From contig CAYZTA010000020.1 in assembly GCA_964481145.1 (NCBI GenBank), positions 24,004-88,003 of the forward strand: a stretch of DNA of 64,000 bases, written 5' to 3'. Both the position numbers and the translations under genes were made by a program. This DNA is from Sandaracinus sp964481145 (GTDB lineage: Bacteria > Myxococcota_A > Polyangia > Polyangiales > Sandaracinaceae). Below are positions 15,644-25,464 of this stretch, in pieces. The notes beneath the pieces are model-generated. The model searched no databases and was not told the origin of the DNA. It saw only the letters and a program-made list of their open reading frames with translations. How positions within the stretch are numbered: the first letter of the stretch is position 1; every line of letters begins with the position of its first letter.

Positions 15644-17527
15644 GTGTCCACGCTCGATTCCTTGATGCTCGAGGCGCTCCGTGCGGGTCGCCTCGAGCCG
15701 CTGCTGACCGCTGCTGAACAGGCGGAGGGGATTGCGGCCAAGCGATACGCCATCGACATGCTCGGTCGTGCGCTGACGTGGGCAGATCCTGGAAGCGCCC
15801 ATGCCGAAGATCGCGCGCGCGCGCGTGCGCTCGGTGTCGAAGAGGCGATCGTCGCGCTTTCGGAGGCGGAGCCACCTCCTCATGCGGTTCGCATTCCGCT
15901 GCTCGACATCCGTCGCGAGCGGGCCTTCATACGAATGGCATTCGTCGAGTTCGATCCGGCGGGGGCGCTTCCGGTGCGGCCTTGGCTCGAGGATGACGCG
16001 CTCGAAGCCGTGGCCGATGCGCTCGCGATGGCGGCTCGAATTGCGGCGCCACCGCGCGACCGCGATCGTTTTCGTTTGGTACCTGCGCGCCCGAGGGCTT
16101 TGAGTGGAGCGCGGCTCGAAGGGAATTCGCTTGCGGCAGCAGCGTTCGTGAGTGCGGTGTCGCTTTGGAGCGATCGCGCAGTTCGGCCGCGCATCGCGAT
16201 TACGGGGGCGCTCGATGGTGCGATCGTGCGTCGGGTGGGCGGGGTGGGTGCGAAGGTGCGCGCCGCGGCGGAAGCCGGGATGGAAGCCATCGTCGTGCCT
16301 CTGGAGAACGAGGTCGAAGCCAAGGCCGCGGGTGGTTTGACGATCCTTGCCGTGCAAACGGTCCATGAGTTGCTCGAACGAACGCTCGCATCCGAGCGCG
16401 CACGCGTCGAGCCCGAGCACGCGATGCGCGAAGCGCGCGCTGCGTTTTCGGAAGGGTGGCGCGGTTATCTTTGGCCATCGATCGGGGAGCGGCTTTCGCG
16501 TCTCGCAGGTGCCCTTCCAGAAGGGCGGCCTGATCTTCGCGTGGAAGCGTTGGCGCGTCTCGCCGCTGCGCGCAGACATCTGGGCGATCCCGAAGGGAGC
16601 TTGCGTGTGATCGAAGCGGCGCAAGTCATTTTGGACGATGAGACGGCACGTTTGGCGTTGCCCGATGCGCCGCTCACGTTGCTCGAGCAGCAACGAGCGA
16701 TGACCGAACTCAAGCTGTTTCGTTTTGCGGAGGCGATGCGGGCGGCGAGACGAGCGGTGACGATCGCGCGTCGCGCGCGGCTGCGCGGTGAGTGGATCAA
16801 AGCGCTTGGGTGTGCGGGGCTCGTGGCGATGGGGCAGGGGCGTTGGGAGAAGGCGCGAGCCGTGTTCGAAGAGGCGCTCGCGATGACGTTGGTGCATGCG
16901 CCGTCTTCGGCAGCGAGGAGCCGCGTGTATTTGCTCGATGCGCTTGGACGGCTGGGGCGCGGGCGTGAGGCGCGAGCCGAGTGGATCTCGGCGATGGAGG
17001 AGGTCGAAGAGGGAGATGCGCGTGCACGCCGGGAGAAAGAGGCGTGGGTTCGCACGGGGTGGGGTGGCGCGCTCGTCAGCATGGGGCTCGATCGTGAGGC
17101 GATCGAGGTGCTCGATGTCGCGGCCGTGCACGACGCCATCCACGATCATCCGCTGCCTGGTCTCCTCGCGCGCCGCCATCTCGGCAGGGCGCTGTTCCAT
17201 GCGGGTGGAGTCGCTCGCAAGCGAGGATTGCATTTGCTTGCGAGCTCGCCTGCGGCGCATGGTCATGCGCTCGAGCCAGGACTTTCTTCGATGGGCCACG
17301 TCAACGTGCTCATCGAGGCGATGCTTCGTACACAGGCGGATGAATGGAATCGCGATATCGAGTCGCGCGCGATGGTTGCGCTCGCGAGCCTGCCCGAATA
17401 TGGCGCAGCGCCTCATTGGATTGGACCTGCCAAGGAGAATGTAAAGCGCGCTCTCGAAGAGGGATATCCACCCACCCGGCGTACGAGCGCATTTCGCGCA
17501 TTGATCGCGAGATGCGAGATGATTTGA
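15644..17527 (+). CDS. Lon-type (S16) protease domain fused to TPR-like region
   Basis: A 627-residue protein. Residues about 80-245 read as a Lon proteolytic domain: the stretch GNSLAAAAFVSA with predicted nucleophile S162, then ITGALDGAIVRRVGGVGAK with predicted general base K204. The Ser-Lys spacing of 42 is close to the 43 of E. coli Lon. There is no AAA+ ATPase or Lon N-terminal domain. The rest (about 260-627) is helical with TPR-like Ala/Arg-rich repeats, probably a substrate- or partner-binding scaffold. The GTG start lies 2 bases after the TerB stop. ATP-independent, self-contained Lon-like proteases exist, but this combination with TerB and a sigma-like neighbour is unfamiliar to me. 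Confidence 0.72.
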   Translation: MSTLDSLMLEALRAGRLEPLLTAAEQAEGIAAKRYAIDMLGRALTWADPGSAHAEDRARARALGVEEAIVALSEAEPPPHAVRIPLLDIRRERAFIRMAFVEFDPAGALPVRPWLEDDALEAVADALAMAARIAAPPRDRDRFRLVPARPRALSGARLEGNSLAAAAFVSAVSLWSDRAVRPRIAITGALDGAIVRRVGGVGAKVRAAAEAGMEAIVVPLENEVEAKAAGGLTILAVQTVHELLERTLASERARVEPEHAMREARAAFSEGWRGYLWPSIGERLSRLAGALPEGRPDLRVEALARLAAARRHLGDPEGSLRVIEAAQVILDDETARLALPDAPLTLLEQQRAMTELKLFRFAEAMRAARRAVTIARRARLRGEWIKALGCAGLVAMGQGRWEKARAVFEEALAMTLVHAPSSAARSRVYLLDALGRLGRGREARAEWISAMEEVEEGDARARREKEAWVRTGWGGALVSMGLDREAIEVLDVAAVHDAIHDHPLPGLLARRHLGRALFHAGGVARKRGLHLLASSPAAHGHALEPGLSSMGHVNVLIEAMLRTQADEWNRDIESRAMVALASLPEYGAAPHWIGPAKENVKRALEEGYPPTRRTSAFRALIARCEMI

Positions 17528-17549
17528 CGATAGGGGAGCGAGCCATTCG

Positions 17550-18299
17550 ATGCCGACACCAGAATCACTCTATGAAGCGCTCTCCGCACTGCGCACCTCC
17601 AAAGCCCCATTGACTCGTGCGCATGATGCCCATTGGAAGGTCGTCGAGTCGTGGCTTCGCATGTCATTTCAAGGGCGCGGGGCCGACAGCGATGAGGCGC
17701 ATCAAGAGACGCTGATTGCGATTGGGCGCAATGTGCAATCGATGCAGGCGAGCGTGCCGTTCCAAGCGGTGCGATGGATCAAGACGATCCATCAAAGGAA
17801 GAAGGTGGATTTGCTGCGCGCGCGATCTCGAAATCCCGTGCTTCGTGGTCTCGAGAAAACGAGCTCGGAATCGCGCGCGTCCGAGGTCGAGCAACTCGAG
17901 TCACAGGACGAGCCGAGGCTCGACCCCGAAGCGGCCGAGCGAATCGTGTCGATCGTGGAAGCGCAGGTGGAGATCTATCTGCGTTCGAGCAACACGGCGC
18001 CTTCGATGCGTCATTTGAAGCGCCTCCAGGGTCGAGCGGCGCTCCGGCGATTGGTACTCGACGCTGATTTCGACGAACTGTGTGATGTTCTTGCGACAGG
18101 TGAGCCGATGACGCGCGACCGCGTGTACAAATGGGTCGAGCGAGGGCGGCCCGTGGTGTTGGCCGCCTTGGATGATTGGGTCGAGCGAGAAGGAGCGGCC
18201 TCGATGGCCGCGGACGTGGCCGATGTGCTTCGTGAAATCATCGGAAAACGTCGCAGTGATCAAGGCCGTGCGCGGCCCGAGCGAAAGCGTGGAGAGTGA
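17550..18299 (+). CDS. Sigma-70-like (ECF-type) protein
   Basis: A 249-residue protein whose N-terminal third resembles sigma-70 region 2. It has a helix with WKVVESWLRMSF, the DSDEAHQETLIAIGR core (compare the usual 'D..DLVQETFL') and WIKTIHQRKKVDLLRARSR in the place of the 'WL..I..N...D..R' helix (about residues 26-95). A 60-residue acidic linker follows, then a possible region-4-like helix-turn-helix (MTRDRVYKWVERGRP, about residues 188-202). It is longer than usual ECF factors and lacks a typical region 4. It follows the Lon/TPR gene by 22 bases, so proteolytic control of this factor is an attractive inference. Confidence 0.6.
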   Translation: MPTPESLYEALSALRTSKAPLTRAHDAHWKVVESWLRMSFQGRGADSDEAHQETLIAIGRNVQSMQASVPFQAVRWIKTIHQRKKVDLLRARSRNPVLRGLEKTSSESRASEVEQLESQDEPRLDPEAAERIVSIVEAQVEIYLRSSNTAPSMRHLKRLQGRAALRRLVLDADFDELCDVLATGEPMTRDRVYKWVERGRPVVLAALDDWVEREGAASMAADVADVLREIIGKRRSDQGRARPERKRGE

Positions 18300-18357
18300 G
18301 GGTGTCAGTTCGTCTTGTGCCTAAACGTCTAGGAGCCATCGTGATCGGAGCTGAACG

Positions 18358-19146
18358 ATGATTGAAGCACTTGCTCGTTTGTGGGAGGACAAAGCCCGAG
18401 CTGCGTTGGCTTCCAAGGAAGAGCTCGAGCCTATTTTGGAAGCGCTTGCGCTCTCGGTGGCGCTCGAGCTGACGGGCGATCTCGCAGAGGTCTCGTCGAA
18501 ATCGAGGGATGATTTGCGTCGGCTGGGCCAACGCACGCTTTTGCACGTCGGCGCTGATTTCGGGGTCCAGCGTCCAGGAGAAACTCCGGACGAAGCAGAA
18601 GAACGGGAAGAAGCCATGCGCCTCGCGATCGATTTGGCGCGGGATGGTCTCCGCGCGCTCAGCGGTCGTCCCGCTCAGAATATCGAGCGAGGGGGATTGC
18701 CCACAGCAGCAGAGATCGCGCGTCTCATCAGCGCCAACGTCGAGCCATATGAAGCGGCGTTCACAGCACGGCGTATTCGCGCTTCACCACGAGCGCGAGA
18801 GGAGCTCGCTTGGTTGTTGGAGCGTGGCCGTGGGGAGGACGAAGTGCGGCTCGCGGCCAAAGGGAGCGAAACCATGCGCGATCCGGCGACAGGCACACGT
18901 CTATATGCCCTGGTTCATCCTGTGTCGGGCGCGCCTTTGGCGGAGATATTCGGGTTCTCCGATCGAATGTTGGCAGCGTATGCGTCGAGCGCTGCCCCCG
19001 TGCGCGTCGAGGGGGAAGGGCTTTTGACCGAGACGATGCAGGTTGGATATTGGGCTGGCCGACACGACGGACGAACGAGCATCGAAGGAACGATACACGT
19101 GGGAGAAGTGAGCGAACGATTTCGAATTCGAGTGGAGATGAGCTGA
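18358..19146 (+). CDS. Unknown protein downstream of the sigma-like gene
   Basis: A 262-residue soluble protein with no signal peptide or membrane helix. The N-terminal half is helical and acidic; the C-terminal part (from about residue 190) is beta-rich (GYWAGRHDGRTSIEGTIHVGEVSERFRIRVEMS). GGAG is found 8 bases before the ATG. There is no zinc-finger or transmembrane segment as expected of a classic anti-sigma factor. It lies 58 bases after the sigma-like gene and probably belongs to the same operon. I do not recognise a family. Confidence 0.6.
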   Translation: MIEALARLWEDKARAALASKEELEPILEALALSVALELTGDLAEVSSKSRDDLRRLGQRTLLHVGADFGVQRPGETPDEAEEREEAMRLAIDLARDGLRALSGRPAQNIERGGLPTAAEIARLISANVEPYEAAFTARRIRASPRAREELAWLLERGRGEDEVRLAAKGSETMRDPATGTRLYALVHPVSGAPLAEIFGFSDRMLAAYASSAAPVRVEGEGLLTETMQVGYWAGRHDGRTSIEGTIHVGEVSERFRIRVEMS

Positions 19147-19245
19147 TCGAAGTCATCATAAATGCTCCTTATGAGTTCGCCCAACATGACTTGACTTGAG
19201 ACAGGTGTACGTCAGAGTGCGCGCCTTGTCATGAAGGGGGGCGTG

Positions 19246-21144
19246 ATGCATACGCATGTTCCAGTTCGTTCGTTCGATTGGCTCTGTAAGCTCGTCCTAG
19301 TAAAAATTTGTGCGTTGTGGCTCGTGGGGTGCGCGGAGTCTGGTTGTCCCGCTGGGAGCATGGCCATGGGCGGTCGATGCATCGAAGCATGCACACCCAC
19401 GGATGAGGTGTGTGATGGAGTCGACAACGACTGCGATGGTGTTGTCGACAATGGTTTCTCGATGCGCGCGTTCTATCGCGACGCGGATGGCGATGGCTTC
19501 GGTGACATGACGATGTCGATGCAAGCTTGCGAAGCGCCGAGTGGTTACGTCATGAACCAGATGGATTGCGATGATGGCTGCGCTTCATGCAATCCAGACG
19601 GTCGCGAAGTGTGTGACGAGTCCATGCGAGATGAGAATTGCGATAGGCGCGCGAACGAAGGGTGTGAGTGCACCATCGCCGCGGTTCGCCCCTGTGCTTC
19701 GGGCAGTGATATCGGGGAGTGTTCGTTGGGCACTCAAACCTGCACAGAAGCAGGGACATGGGGAGATTGTAGCGGTGCACGAGCGCCGATGGCCGAGACG
19801 TGTAACGGTCTCGATGATGATTGCAACGGCACCGCCGATGATGGCAGTGCCTTGGCGTCGTGTGGCGTTCCATCACGCAACGCAGATACCGCGACGGTCG
19901 TCTGCAAGAGCGGAGGCGGCTGTGGTTTGACGTGCAAACCCAACCACGATGACTGCAACGACATGTTCGACGACGCGTGTGAGACGGAATTCGGCACGCT
20001 CTCGAACTGCACCGAGTGCGGTGAAGCATGTGCCTTCGCTTGCGCAGAGGCTGGTTGCAACGACGCCGCTCAGATCGTAGCTGGAAACTATCACTTTGGT
20101 TGTGTGCGTCAGATCGACGGTCGTGCGATGTGCTGGGGCGCCAATGTCGCTGGTCAGCTGGGCAATGGGACGATGACAGACAGCATGTCGCCAACTTTCG
20201 TCTCTGGTCTGGAAGGTGCTCTTCAACTCAGCGCTGGTCATGGGTTTGTCTGTGCGCGTGTCGGAACGACGGGAAACAACGTGCGATGTTGGGGCGATGC
20301 CACATGGGGGCAGCTTGGTTCGGGTGCAGGTTCGGTTCGTACCACCCTTCCTGCCACGGGCATCGCGGTCGCAGGAGTTCCCAACTTCACAGCGACATCG
20401 ATTGGTGCTGGGGTAGATCACATGTGCGCGATCGTCGCGGGCAACGTATGGTGTTGGGGACGCACGGAAGATGGACAGTGCGGCATTCTTGCCGAGTCTA
20501 ATATTGTTCTCCCGAGGAACGTGACGAGTGGACTTGCAGTTCGAGGGACATTTGCTCGAGTCATGGGAGGTCAGCGGCATACTTGTGCACTGACGACGAG
20601 CGGGGCGGTCTATTGCTGGGGTCGAAATGCCGAGGGGCAAATCGGAAACGGCGCGACTTCAACAATGCCTGTATTGACTCCGTCTCTCGCAATTGCCGCC
20701 AATGTACAGGAGATCGCAGTTGGAGATTTGCATAGTTGTGCTCGCATGAGCGATGGCACAGTGTCGTGTTGGGGCGACAATCGCGATCTTCAACTCGGCG
20801 TGAGTGGACATGCGCAAGTCGCGACACCAGTTCAAGTGGTTGGAATTAGTGGTGCAACATCGATTGCCGCAGGTGGATGGTACTCATGTGCAGTTTCTGC
20901 CGGCACCGTCCGGTGCTGGGGAAAGAATGATGTCGGGCAGCTCGGCAATGGAACGGCTGGCGACTCCTCTTCTCGTCCGCAGAGCGTTGCTGGCATCGAG
21001 ACGGCGGTCGAGGTTGAGCTCGGCTCTGCCACGAGCTGTGCGCGGCTCGAGAACGGTGGAGTGCGTTGCTGGGGATATAATGCACGAGGTGCTCTCGGGT
21101 GCCGTGCATCAGTGGGTCAAACTTGTGCCGTAACCGTTCAATAG
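19246..21144 (+). CDS. RCC1-repeat lipoprotein with MopE-type cysteine-rich N-terminus
   Basis: A 632-residue lipoprotein. The signal peptide ends in a lipobox LVGC, followed by a Cys-rich region with a MopE-type motif (EVCDGVDNDCDG, DADGDGFGD) that probably binds metal. The C-terminal 370 residues are at least six RCC1-like propeller blades (repeats of the type CWGxNxxGQLGNG). The ATG at 19246 is chosen over 19231 because a GGGGGG run sits 3-5 bases before it. In myxobacteria such proteins are common and surface-exposed, and their role is unknown. It stands alone as a transcription unit or is followed by the unknown gene at 21161. Confidence 0.85.
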   Translation: MHTHVPVRSFDWLCKLVLVKICALWLVGCAESGCPAGSMAMGGRCIEACTPTDEVCDGVDNDCDGVVDNGFSMRAFYRDADGDGFGDMTMSMQACEAPSGYVMNQMDCDDGCASCNPDGREVCDESMRDENCDRRANEGCECTIAAVRPCASGSDIGECSLGTQTCTEAGTWGDCSGARAPMAETCNGLDDDCNGTADDGSALASCGVPSRNADTATVVCKSGGGCGLTCKPNHDDCNDMFDDACETEFGTLSNCTECGEACAFACAEAGCNDAAQIVAGNYHFGCVRQIDGRAMCWGANVAGQLGNGTMTDSMSPTFVSGLEGALQLSAGHGFVCARVGTTGNNVRCWGDATWGQLGSGAGSVRTTLPATGIAVAGVPNFTATSIGAGVDHMCAIVAGNVWCWGRTEDGQCGILAESNIVLPRNVTSGLAVRGTFARVMGGQRHTCALTTSGAVYCWGRNAEGQIGNGATSTMPVLTPSLAIAANVQEIAVGDLHSCARMSDGTVSCWGDNRDLQLGVSGHAQVATPVQVVGISGATSIAAGGWYSCAVSAGTVRCWGKNDVGQLGNGTAGDSSSRPQSVAGIETAVEVELGSATSCARLENGGVRCWGYNARGALGCRASVGQTCAVTVQ

Positions 21145-21160
21145 GCCGCAAAGTAAACCC

Positions 21161-21706
21161 ATGCGCCGCTCTCTTCCGCAGGTATCCGCAAAAGCCGAAG
21201 GTTTGGGCCACCCGACGATCATGGATCGCTCGCTCGCGCTCCGACATGGCACAGACTACGTGCACCTCGTGGTCTTTGCGATCGACGTCGATCGTGTGCG
21301 GGATGCGCTCGAGGACATCGATGATCCTCTGCCTTTCGGATGGGAAGTCTTTCTGACGGAGGCGTATCTGATCGAACGCGTGAACGCGGAGGATTCTTCT
21401 CATCGCACGATGCTCGAAGACGTGGTGCTCGGGATCCTCGAAGGTCCAAGCGGCGAGGCCATTTTCGGTTCTCAGCTCCCATTTGCCGTGTTCGACGCGA
21501 TCGAAAGAGGTGCTCTTCCCGAGGAGATGCGTGTGTCGTTCGCTGGATGGAAGGCACGCCCCAAACAGCTCGTGGCCGAACTCGCCGCGCTCTGGCGCGA
21601 TCCGGATGCGTTGAAGCGCGAGATCGCTCGGGTCTGCTTGGAGGCTCCCATGGATCCTCCGCTCGCAGCCCCGAGCATCGAAGCCCTCCAACAAATGATG
21701 CGCTGA
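21161..21706 (+). CDS. Unknown cytoplasmic protein
   Basis: A 181-residue acidic protein without signal peptide or membrane segment. The first 20 residues are variable-looking, and an in-frame ATG at 21221 (MDRSLALRHG) may be the true start. The body is alpha/beta (YVHLVVFAIDVDRVRDALEDIDD, then FGWEVFLTEAYLIERVN) and ends in Pro-rich PMDPPLAAPS. I do not recognise a family. It precedes the P-type ATPase gene by about 70 bases. Confidence 0.6.
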   Translation: MRRSLPQVSAKAEGLGHPTIMDRSLALRHGTDYVHLVVFAIDVDRVRDALEDIDDPLPFGWEVFLTEAYLIERVNAEDSSHRTMLEDVVLGILEGPSGEAIFGSQLPFAVFDAIERGALPEEMRVSFAGWKARPKQLVAELAALWRDPDALKREIARVCLEAPMDPPLAAPSIEALQQMMR

Positions 21707-21775
21707 GGCGTTTCGCCACGCATTTTGCATCGACTTGGAGTCGCAAGGCTGCGGATCGATGTCTTGCAAAGGGCA

Positions 21776-24472
21776 ATGGGCAGAAGCGCGTGGCACGCAA
21801 TGAGTTCGGAGGAGGCGCTTTCGTCTCTGACGACCGATTCCGAACGAGGCTTGAGCGAAGCCGAAGCGCGGCGCCGTTTCGAGCGCGATGGCCCGAATCG
21901 GTTCACGAAAAGACGTGGAAAATCACTCTTCCGACGGCTTCTCGCGCAATTTACCGAGCCTTTGGTGTTGATTCTGATCGTGGCGGCAGTCGTCTCGGGT
22001 GCGCTCGGCGATATTCCAGATGCCGTCGTCATCGCGATCGTGGTGATCGTCAACGCCGTGATCGGGTTCTTCCAAGAACAACGTGCCGAGAATGCGATTG
22101 CACTGCTCGATCGACTCGTCGTCACCGAGGCGACCGTCGTTCGAGATGGAACGAAGAGACGGATCGCGAGCCAAGAGCTCACGAATGGCGATATCGTGTT
22201 TTTACAGTCTGGAGATGCGGTTCCCGCTGATTTGCGGCTCGTTTCGGTGCGTGATCTCCAAGTCGATGAATCGGCATTGACCGGAGAGTCGCTGCCTTCG
22301 GCGAAGTCACCGAAAACGTTATCGATCGAAACGGGGGTCGGTGATCGCGACAACATGGCTTTTGCGGGGACATCGGTCACCTACGGGACGGCCCAAGGCG
22401 TGGTCGTTGCGATCGGTGATGGTACGGAAACAGGCAAGATTGCGAGTCTCATCGAGGCTACGAAGGAGCTTCGGACTCCGCTGACCCGACGCATTGCTGC
22501 GCTTTCGAAGATTCTCGTAGGGGTCGTGCTCGGAGTCTCCGCCCTTCTTTTCATCCTGGAAGCGGTGAGGGGTGCTGACTTCGAACGCACATTCAATGGC
22601 GTGGTCGCGTTTGCAGTGGGTGCTGTTCCAGAGGGCCTGCCAGCCGCTGTCACGGTGCTTCTCGCGGTCGGAGTTTCGCAGATGGCGAAGAGGCGAGCGC
22701 TCATTCGTAAGCTTCCTGCGGTCGAAACTCTGGGCTGTACGACGGTCGTGTGTACGGACAAGACGGGGACGCTGACCGAGAATCAAATGACGGTGCGCGA
22801 GGTGTGGACCTTCGGCGGCGAGGTGTCCGTGACCGGGGTTGGATATGGAGAAGAAGGTACGCTCGAAAGGAAGGGGGAGCCTGTCGATGCTGCGCGTATT
22901 CCCGCTCTGCTCGAGTGCATCCGTGCAGGAGCGCTTGCCAACGACACACGCATCGTTCGTGCTCACGAAACGAAGATCGAAGGCGATCCGACGGAAGCCG
23001 CGCTGCTCGTGCTCGCCGCGAAAGCCGGGCTCGAGGATGGGACGATGTCGTTCCCGAGGCGAGACGAGATTCCTTTCGAATCACAGCATCGATTCATGGC
23101 GACACTTCACGAGCACCCGGCGGGCGGTGGCGTGCTCTATGTCAAAGGTTCCGCAGAGGTCTTGATCGAACGTTCCATCGATGCGTTGGATCTCGAGGGC
23201 CCGCTCGAAAATGTGCAGCGCGAGGCGGTGCATCGGTCGGTGCGCGAGCTCGCTGCGCGCGGGTTGCGCGTGCTTTGCGTCGCGCGTCGTCGATTTTCTG
23301 AAATGCCTTCGACGATCTCACATGCAGATGTTTGTGAGCTCACGTTTCTCGGTTTGGTGGGGATGATCGACCCTCCGCGCGCAGAAGCGAAGCGGGCGAT
23401 CGCGGCGTGTCATCGCGCGGGAATACGCGTGAAGATGATCACCGGTGATCATGCGATCACGGCCTCGGCGATCGCAGCCGAGCTCGGTCTACGGGGAGAA
23501 CGAGAGGCGGACGGAACGCTGCGCGCTCTCACGGGCGCTCACATCGAGCGAATGTCTTCCGAGGAGCTCTCGGAGATTGCGGAGAACGTCGCGGTCTTCG
23601 CGCGTGTTGCGCCAGAGCAAAAACTGCTCCTCGTGCGTGCGCTTCAAGAGCGTGGACACATCGTCGCGATGACGGGGGATGGGGTCAACGATGCACCGGC
23701 GCTCAAACAAGCCGATCTCGGAGTGGCGATGGGGCGAGGCGGCACCGACGTCGCGCGGAGCGCGTCTGCGATGATCCTGACCGATGACAACTTCGCGACC
23801 ATCGAAGCCGCTGTCGAGGAAGGGCGCGGAGTTTACGACAATCTCGTCAAGTTCATCACGTGGACGCTTCCGACGAATGGCGGCGAAGGGATGGTGCTTC
23901 TCCTGGCCATGACGATGGGCACGGTGCTCCCGATTCTTCCGGTTCAAATTCTATGGATCAATATGGGGACAGCGATCCTCCTCGGCACATCGCTCGTCTT
24001 CGAACCGAAGGAGCCGGGCATCATGTCGCGTCCGCCTCGCCCTCCGAGCGAGCCGCTTTTGAGCCTTGGATTGGGGATTCGCACGCTGGTCGTGTCGGCG
24101 TTGATGGCGGCTTCGGCATTTGGGTTTTTCGGATGGTCGCTCGCGATGAATCCGGATGCGCTCGCCGAAGCGCGTACAGTCGCAGGAAATACGATCGTGA
24201 CGGTCGAGGTGGCTTATCTTTTTGCGTGTCGCAGTTTGAGTCTGCCGCTTTGGCGCATCGGTGTGTTTTCCAATCGCTATGTATGGCTCGGTGCGATCGT
24301 GATGCTCGCTGCGCAGCTGCTCTTCACCTATGCACCTTTCATGAATCGAGCCTTCGGAACGGCGCCGATCGATGCGATGTGGTGGCTCTTCATGGGTGCG
24401 GCGGGAGCCCTCGTCTTCGTCACGGTCGAAGTGAAGAAGTTGATCCAGCGTCGACCTGCAGAGAGGCGTTGA
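21776..24472 (+). CDS. P-type cation ATPase (P2A, calcium-pump-like)
   Basis: About 898 residues from the ATG at 21776; the frame extends upstream to a TTG at 21725. All P-type hallmarks are present: an actuator TGES (about 170-173), the PEGLP kink in M4 (285-289), phosphorylated Asp D328 in DKTGTLT, nucleotide-domain stretches, and GDGVNDAPALK. The N-terminal cation-ATPase domain and six C-terminal membrane segments fit PacL/SERCA-like pumps, so Ca2+ or Mn2+ export is the likely activity. Na+/K+-type alternatives cannot be excluded by eye. It converges on the LysM gene with 8 bases between. Confidence 0.9.
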   Translation: MGRSAWHAMSSEEALSSLTTDSERGLSEAEARRRFERDGPNRFTKRRGKSLFRRLLAQFTEPLVLILIVAAVVSGALGDIPDAVVIAIVVIVNAVIGFFQEQRAENAIALLDRLVVTEATVVRDGTKRRIASQELTNGDIVFLQSGDAVPADLRLVSVRDLQVDESALTGESLPSAKSPKTLSIETGVGDRDNMAFAGTSVTYGTAQGVVVAIGDGTETGKIASLIEATKELRTPLTRRIAALSKILVGVVLGVSALLFILEAVRGADFERTFNGVVAFAVGAVPEGLPAAVTVLLAVGVSQMAKRRALIRKLPAVETLGCTTVVCTDKTGTLTENQMTVREVWTFGGEVSVTGVGYGEEGTLERKGEPVDAARIPALLECIRAGALANDTRIVRAHETKIEGDPTEAALLVLAAKAGLEDGTMSFPRRDEIPFESQHRFMATLHEHPAGGGVLYVKGSAEVLIERSIDALDLEGPLENVQREAVHRSVRELAARGLRVLCVARRRFSEMPSTISHADVCELTFLGLVGMIDPPRAEAKRAIAACHRAGIRVKMITGDHAITASAIAAELGLRGEREADGTLRALTGAHIERMSSEELSEIAENVAVFARVAPEQKLLLVRALQERGHIVAMTGDGVNDAPALKQADLGVAMGRGGTDVARSASAMILTDDNFATIEAAVEEGRGVYDNLVKFITWTLPTNGGEGMVLLLAMTMGTVLPILPVQILWINMGTAILLGTSLVFEPKEPGIMSRPPRPPSEPLLSLGLGIRTLVVSALMAASAFGFFGWSLAMNPDALAEARTVAGNTIVTVEVAYLFACRSLSLPLWRIGVFSNRYVWLGAIVMLAAQLLFTYAPFMNRAFGTAPIDAMWWLFMGAAGALVFVTVEVKKLIQRRPAERR

Positions 24473-24480
24473 TGGATGGT

Positions 24481-25464
24481 TTATCGGCCCGCGCCGACGT
24501 CTTGTGGGCTGGGAGCGGGTGCGGTGTTTGGAGGCGGACTCTGCTGTGCAGCTTCGAATGCGTGCATGACCGTCGGCGAGGTGCGGCGAGAGTCGAGCTC
24601 GAGGTCGGGTTGTCGCTCGAGTGCTTCCCTGAACGCGGAGATCGCGAGATCGTCACGAGAGAGCGCGATGTAGGCGACGGCGAGCGTGCGCTGAATCGTG
24701 ACGATTTGATTGCCGGTGAGATCGCCCGAGCCGAGCAAGCGATTTCCTAGCGAAATGGCTTCCGTATAACGACCCAAACGAACATGGTCGAAGAGCTGCG
24801 GAAGCTGTTCGCCGATGCGCTCCTGAAGCTCTCGGACTTCCCCTCCTGCCGGTGCCACGCCCGTGGTTTCGAGGACGATTCGTCGTCCTTCCTCGGAGAG
24901 GACGAGGTCAGAGAGAGGAACGAGAATCACTTGCCCACGCTGGAGCCGGACCGATCGCATGCCGTTGAATCGGCGTAATGTGCGTGAGCCGTCGGTCGTC
25001 CCGTAATAGGTCTGCGAGACGTGGTTGAGCGTGTCGCGCTGATCAGCGACATGACGAAGTGGATAGGGGATGAGGAGCTCGGCTCCATCCGGAGGCAACC
25101 CGCCTTCGACCGAAGGATTCGATTCGATGATCGCGAATGCACGCCGCACATCACCGAAATGCTGCTCTGCGATCTGAGGCCATGTTTCACCAGCACGAAC
25201 ACGGTGATACGTGACCGTCGGAATGACGAGTCGCATTCCGACCACGATGGCGCTCCCACCTTGGGTGGTGAGCCCGTTTTCGGCCACGAGTACGCTCTCG
25301 CGGCGCGGATCACCGTAATAACGTTGCGCAATCGAGGCGAGGGTCTCGCCTTGTCTGACGACATGCACGAACGCCGGAAGATTGGCCTTGGCGATCCCAG
25401 CATGCGTCCAAACCATCAAGGAAAGCGCAATCGAGGCGAGCCCCGTTCCGAATCGTGCGCTCAT
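24481..25464 (-). CDS. Secreted LysM-repeat protein with TPR-like C-terminus
   Basis: A 327-residue protein with an N-terminal signal peptide (ending near AKA, residue 26). Three LysM-like units follow: VVRQGETLASIAQRYYGD, RVRAGETWPQIAEQHFGD and VADQRDTLNHVSQTYYG. Each ends in a typical 'LxIP' strand. LysM binds peptidoglycan glycan chains. The C-terminal 120 residues are helical and TPR-like, ending in a Pro-rich tail. The gene starts inside the end of the kinase gene (4-base overlap), so it is translationally coupled to the kinase and probably acts with it at the cell wall. Confidence 0.82.
   Translation of the reverse strand: MSARFGTGLASIALSLMVWTHAGIAKANLPAFVHVVRQGETLASIAQRYYGDPRRESVLVAENGLTTQGGSAIVVGMRLVIPTVTYHRVRAGETWPQIAEQHFGDVRRAFAIIESNPSVEGGLPPDGAELLIPYPLRHVADQRDTLNHVSQTYYGTTDGSRTLRRFNGMRSVRLQRGQVILVPLSDLVLSEEGRRIVLETTGVAPAGGEVRELQERIGEQLPQLFDHVRLGRYTEAISLGNRLLGSGDLTGNQIVTIQRTLAVAYIALSRDDLAISAFREALERQPDLELDSRRTSPTVMHAFEAAQQSPPPNTAPAPSPQDVGAGR

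Noticed and set aside
15449..17416. 655-residue minus-strand reading frame
   Set aside because: Antisense to the TerB and Lon/TPR genes, Arg/His-rich and without motifs. The plus-strand genes have clear domains and starts.
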